From positions 1 through 11,454 of the forward strand of contig MGXG01000100.1 of the NCBI GenBank assembly GCA_001801285.1: a DNA stretch of 11,454 nucleotides, in the 5' to 3' direction. Origin of the DNA: Gammaproteobacteria bacterium GWE2_37_16 (GTDB taxonomy: Bacteria > Pseudomonadota > Gammaproteobacteria > UBA9339). Positions 11,005 through 11,454 of the stretch are shown one piece after another. The notes beneath the pieces were generated by a model. The model worked only from the letters and a program-made list of their open reading frames with translations. It ran no database searches and was not told the origin of the DNA. How positions within the stretch are numbered: position 1 is the first letter of the stretch; every line of letters starts with the position of its first letter. Both the position numbers and the translations under genes were made by a program.

Positions 11005-11454
11005 ATGTTTATTGCAGTATTTTTGGTTATTTTTGCGTATTTAATGGGCTCTTTATCAAGCGCCATAATTGTTTCCAAATTATTGGGATTACCTGACCCA
11101 AGAACCCAGGGTTCCGGCAATCCAGGAGCCACTAATATTTTAAGATTAGGCGGTAAATTCCCAGCTATTATCACTTTAATTAGTGACATTTTAAAAGGTC
11201 TTATACCTGTTTTAATCGCAAATCTTGCCAATATCCATGGTTTTTGGCTTGGTGTCATCGCATTAGCTGCGGTAGTAGGTCATGTTTTTCCTGTTTTTTT
11301 CAATTTCAAAGGCGGTAAAGGTGTGGCAACAGCGCTTGGTGCTTTTATAGCCTTGAATATCTGGATCGGAATCATTGCCATCGCAGTTTGGTTAATCGTA
11401 ACTGCCATTTGGCGCTATGTTTCCCTAGCTTCATTAATAGCTACCTGGATCGCT
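11005..11454 (+). CDS. plsY: Acyl-phosphate:glycerol-3-phosphate acyltransferase PlsY, 5' part
   Basis: PlsY is the inner-membrane enzyme that moves an acyl group from acyl-phosphate to glycerol-3-phosphate, the first committed step of phospholipid synthesis. The 150 residues visible are most of a roughly 200-residue protein. They include the three conserved cytoplasmic motifs GSGNPGATN (36-44), the SDILKG equivalent (60-65) and GHVFPVFFNFKGGKGVAT (92-109), between hydrophobic helices at about 1-24, 52-76, 80-100 and 108-135. ATG at 11005 has GGAG (10994-10997) at 7 bases. The frame is open to the window edge. Confidence 0.95.
   Translation, partial: MFIAVFLVIFAYLMGSLSSAIIVSKLLGLPDPRTQGSGNPGATNILRLGGKFPAIITLISDILKGLIPVLIANLANIHGFWLGVIALAAVVGHVFPVFFNFKGGKGVATALGAFIALNIWIGIIAIAVWLIVTAIWRYVSLASLIATWIA

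Overview
The window is AT-rich DNA from a bacterium, most likely a gammaproteobacterium. An ftsY, ftsE, ftsX cell-division/secretion set lies next to prfB, followed by trxB and plsY. Eukaryote-like phosphatase genes with low-complexity Ser/Pro tails, a Pro/His-rich lipoprotein, an IS5-type transposase relic and REP-like intergenic repeats together suggest a host-associated lineage of the Legionellales/Coxiellaceae kind. That placement is inference from gene content; no rRNA gene is present to settle it.

Left block (1-3736, minus strand, read right to left): ftsY (SRP receptor GTPase), ftsE (ABC ATPase), ftsX (its membrane partner) and the 5' part of prfB (release factor 2), which carries the classic +1 programmed frameshift. 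ftsX and prfB are one base apart. ftsY-ftsE and ftsE-ftsX are separated by 365 and 217 bases holding repeat-like sequence, where many relatives have overlapping or abutting genes.

Middle block (3777-5736, plus strand): a membrane-anchored alpha/beta hydrolase, divergent from ftsY, then trxB, a complete thioredoxin reductase with a CATC redox centre. They are separated by a gap with G/C-rich inverted-repeat arms.

Accessory block (5827-about 10255): two minus-strand genes for eukaryote-type protein phosphatases. The upstream one is a PPP-family (PP1/PP2A-like) metallophosphatase with a long unassigned C-terminal half and Ser-rich ends. The downstream one is a PP2C-like protein in which the DGHGG metal motif lies after the SDG and DD motifs. 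This looks like a circular permutation of the PP2C fold, and it is the most unusual item in the window. Both could act on host phosphoproteins, but nothing here proves secretion. To their right is a broken IS5-type transposase with an in-frame amber codon and a truncated end that runs into a 14-bp perfect palindrome.

Right block (10295-11454, plus strand): a small proline/histidine-rich lipoprotein, then plsY (acyl-phosphate:glycerol-3-phosphate acyltransferase), cut by the window edge. The phosphatase pair, relic and lipoprotein thus sit as an insert-like accessory segment between the housekeeping genes trxB and plsY.
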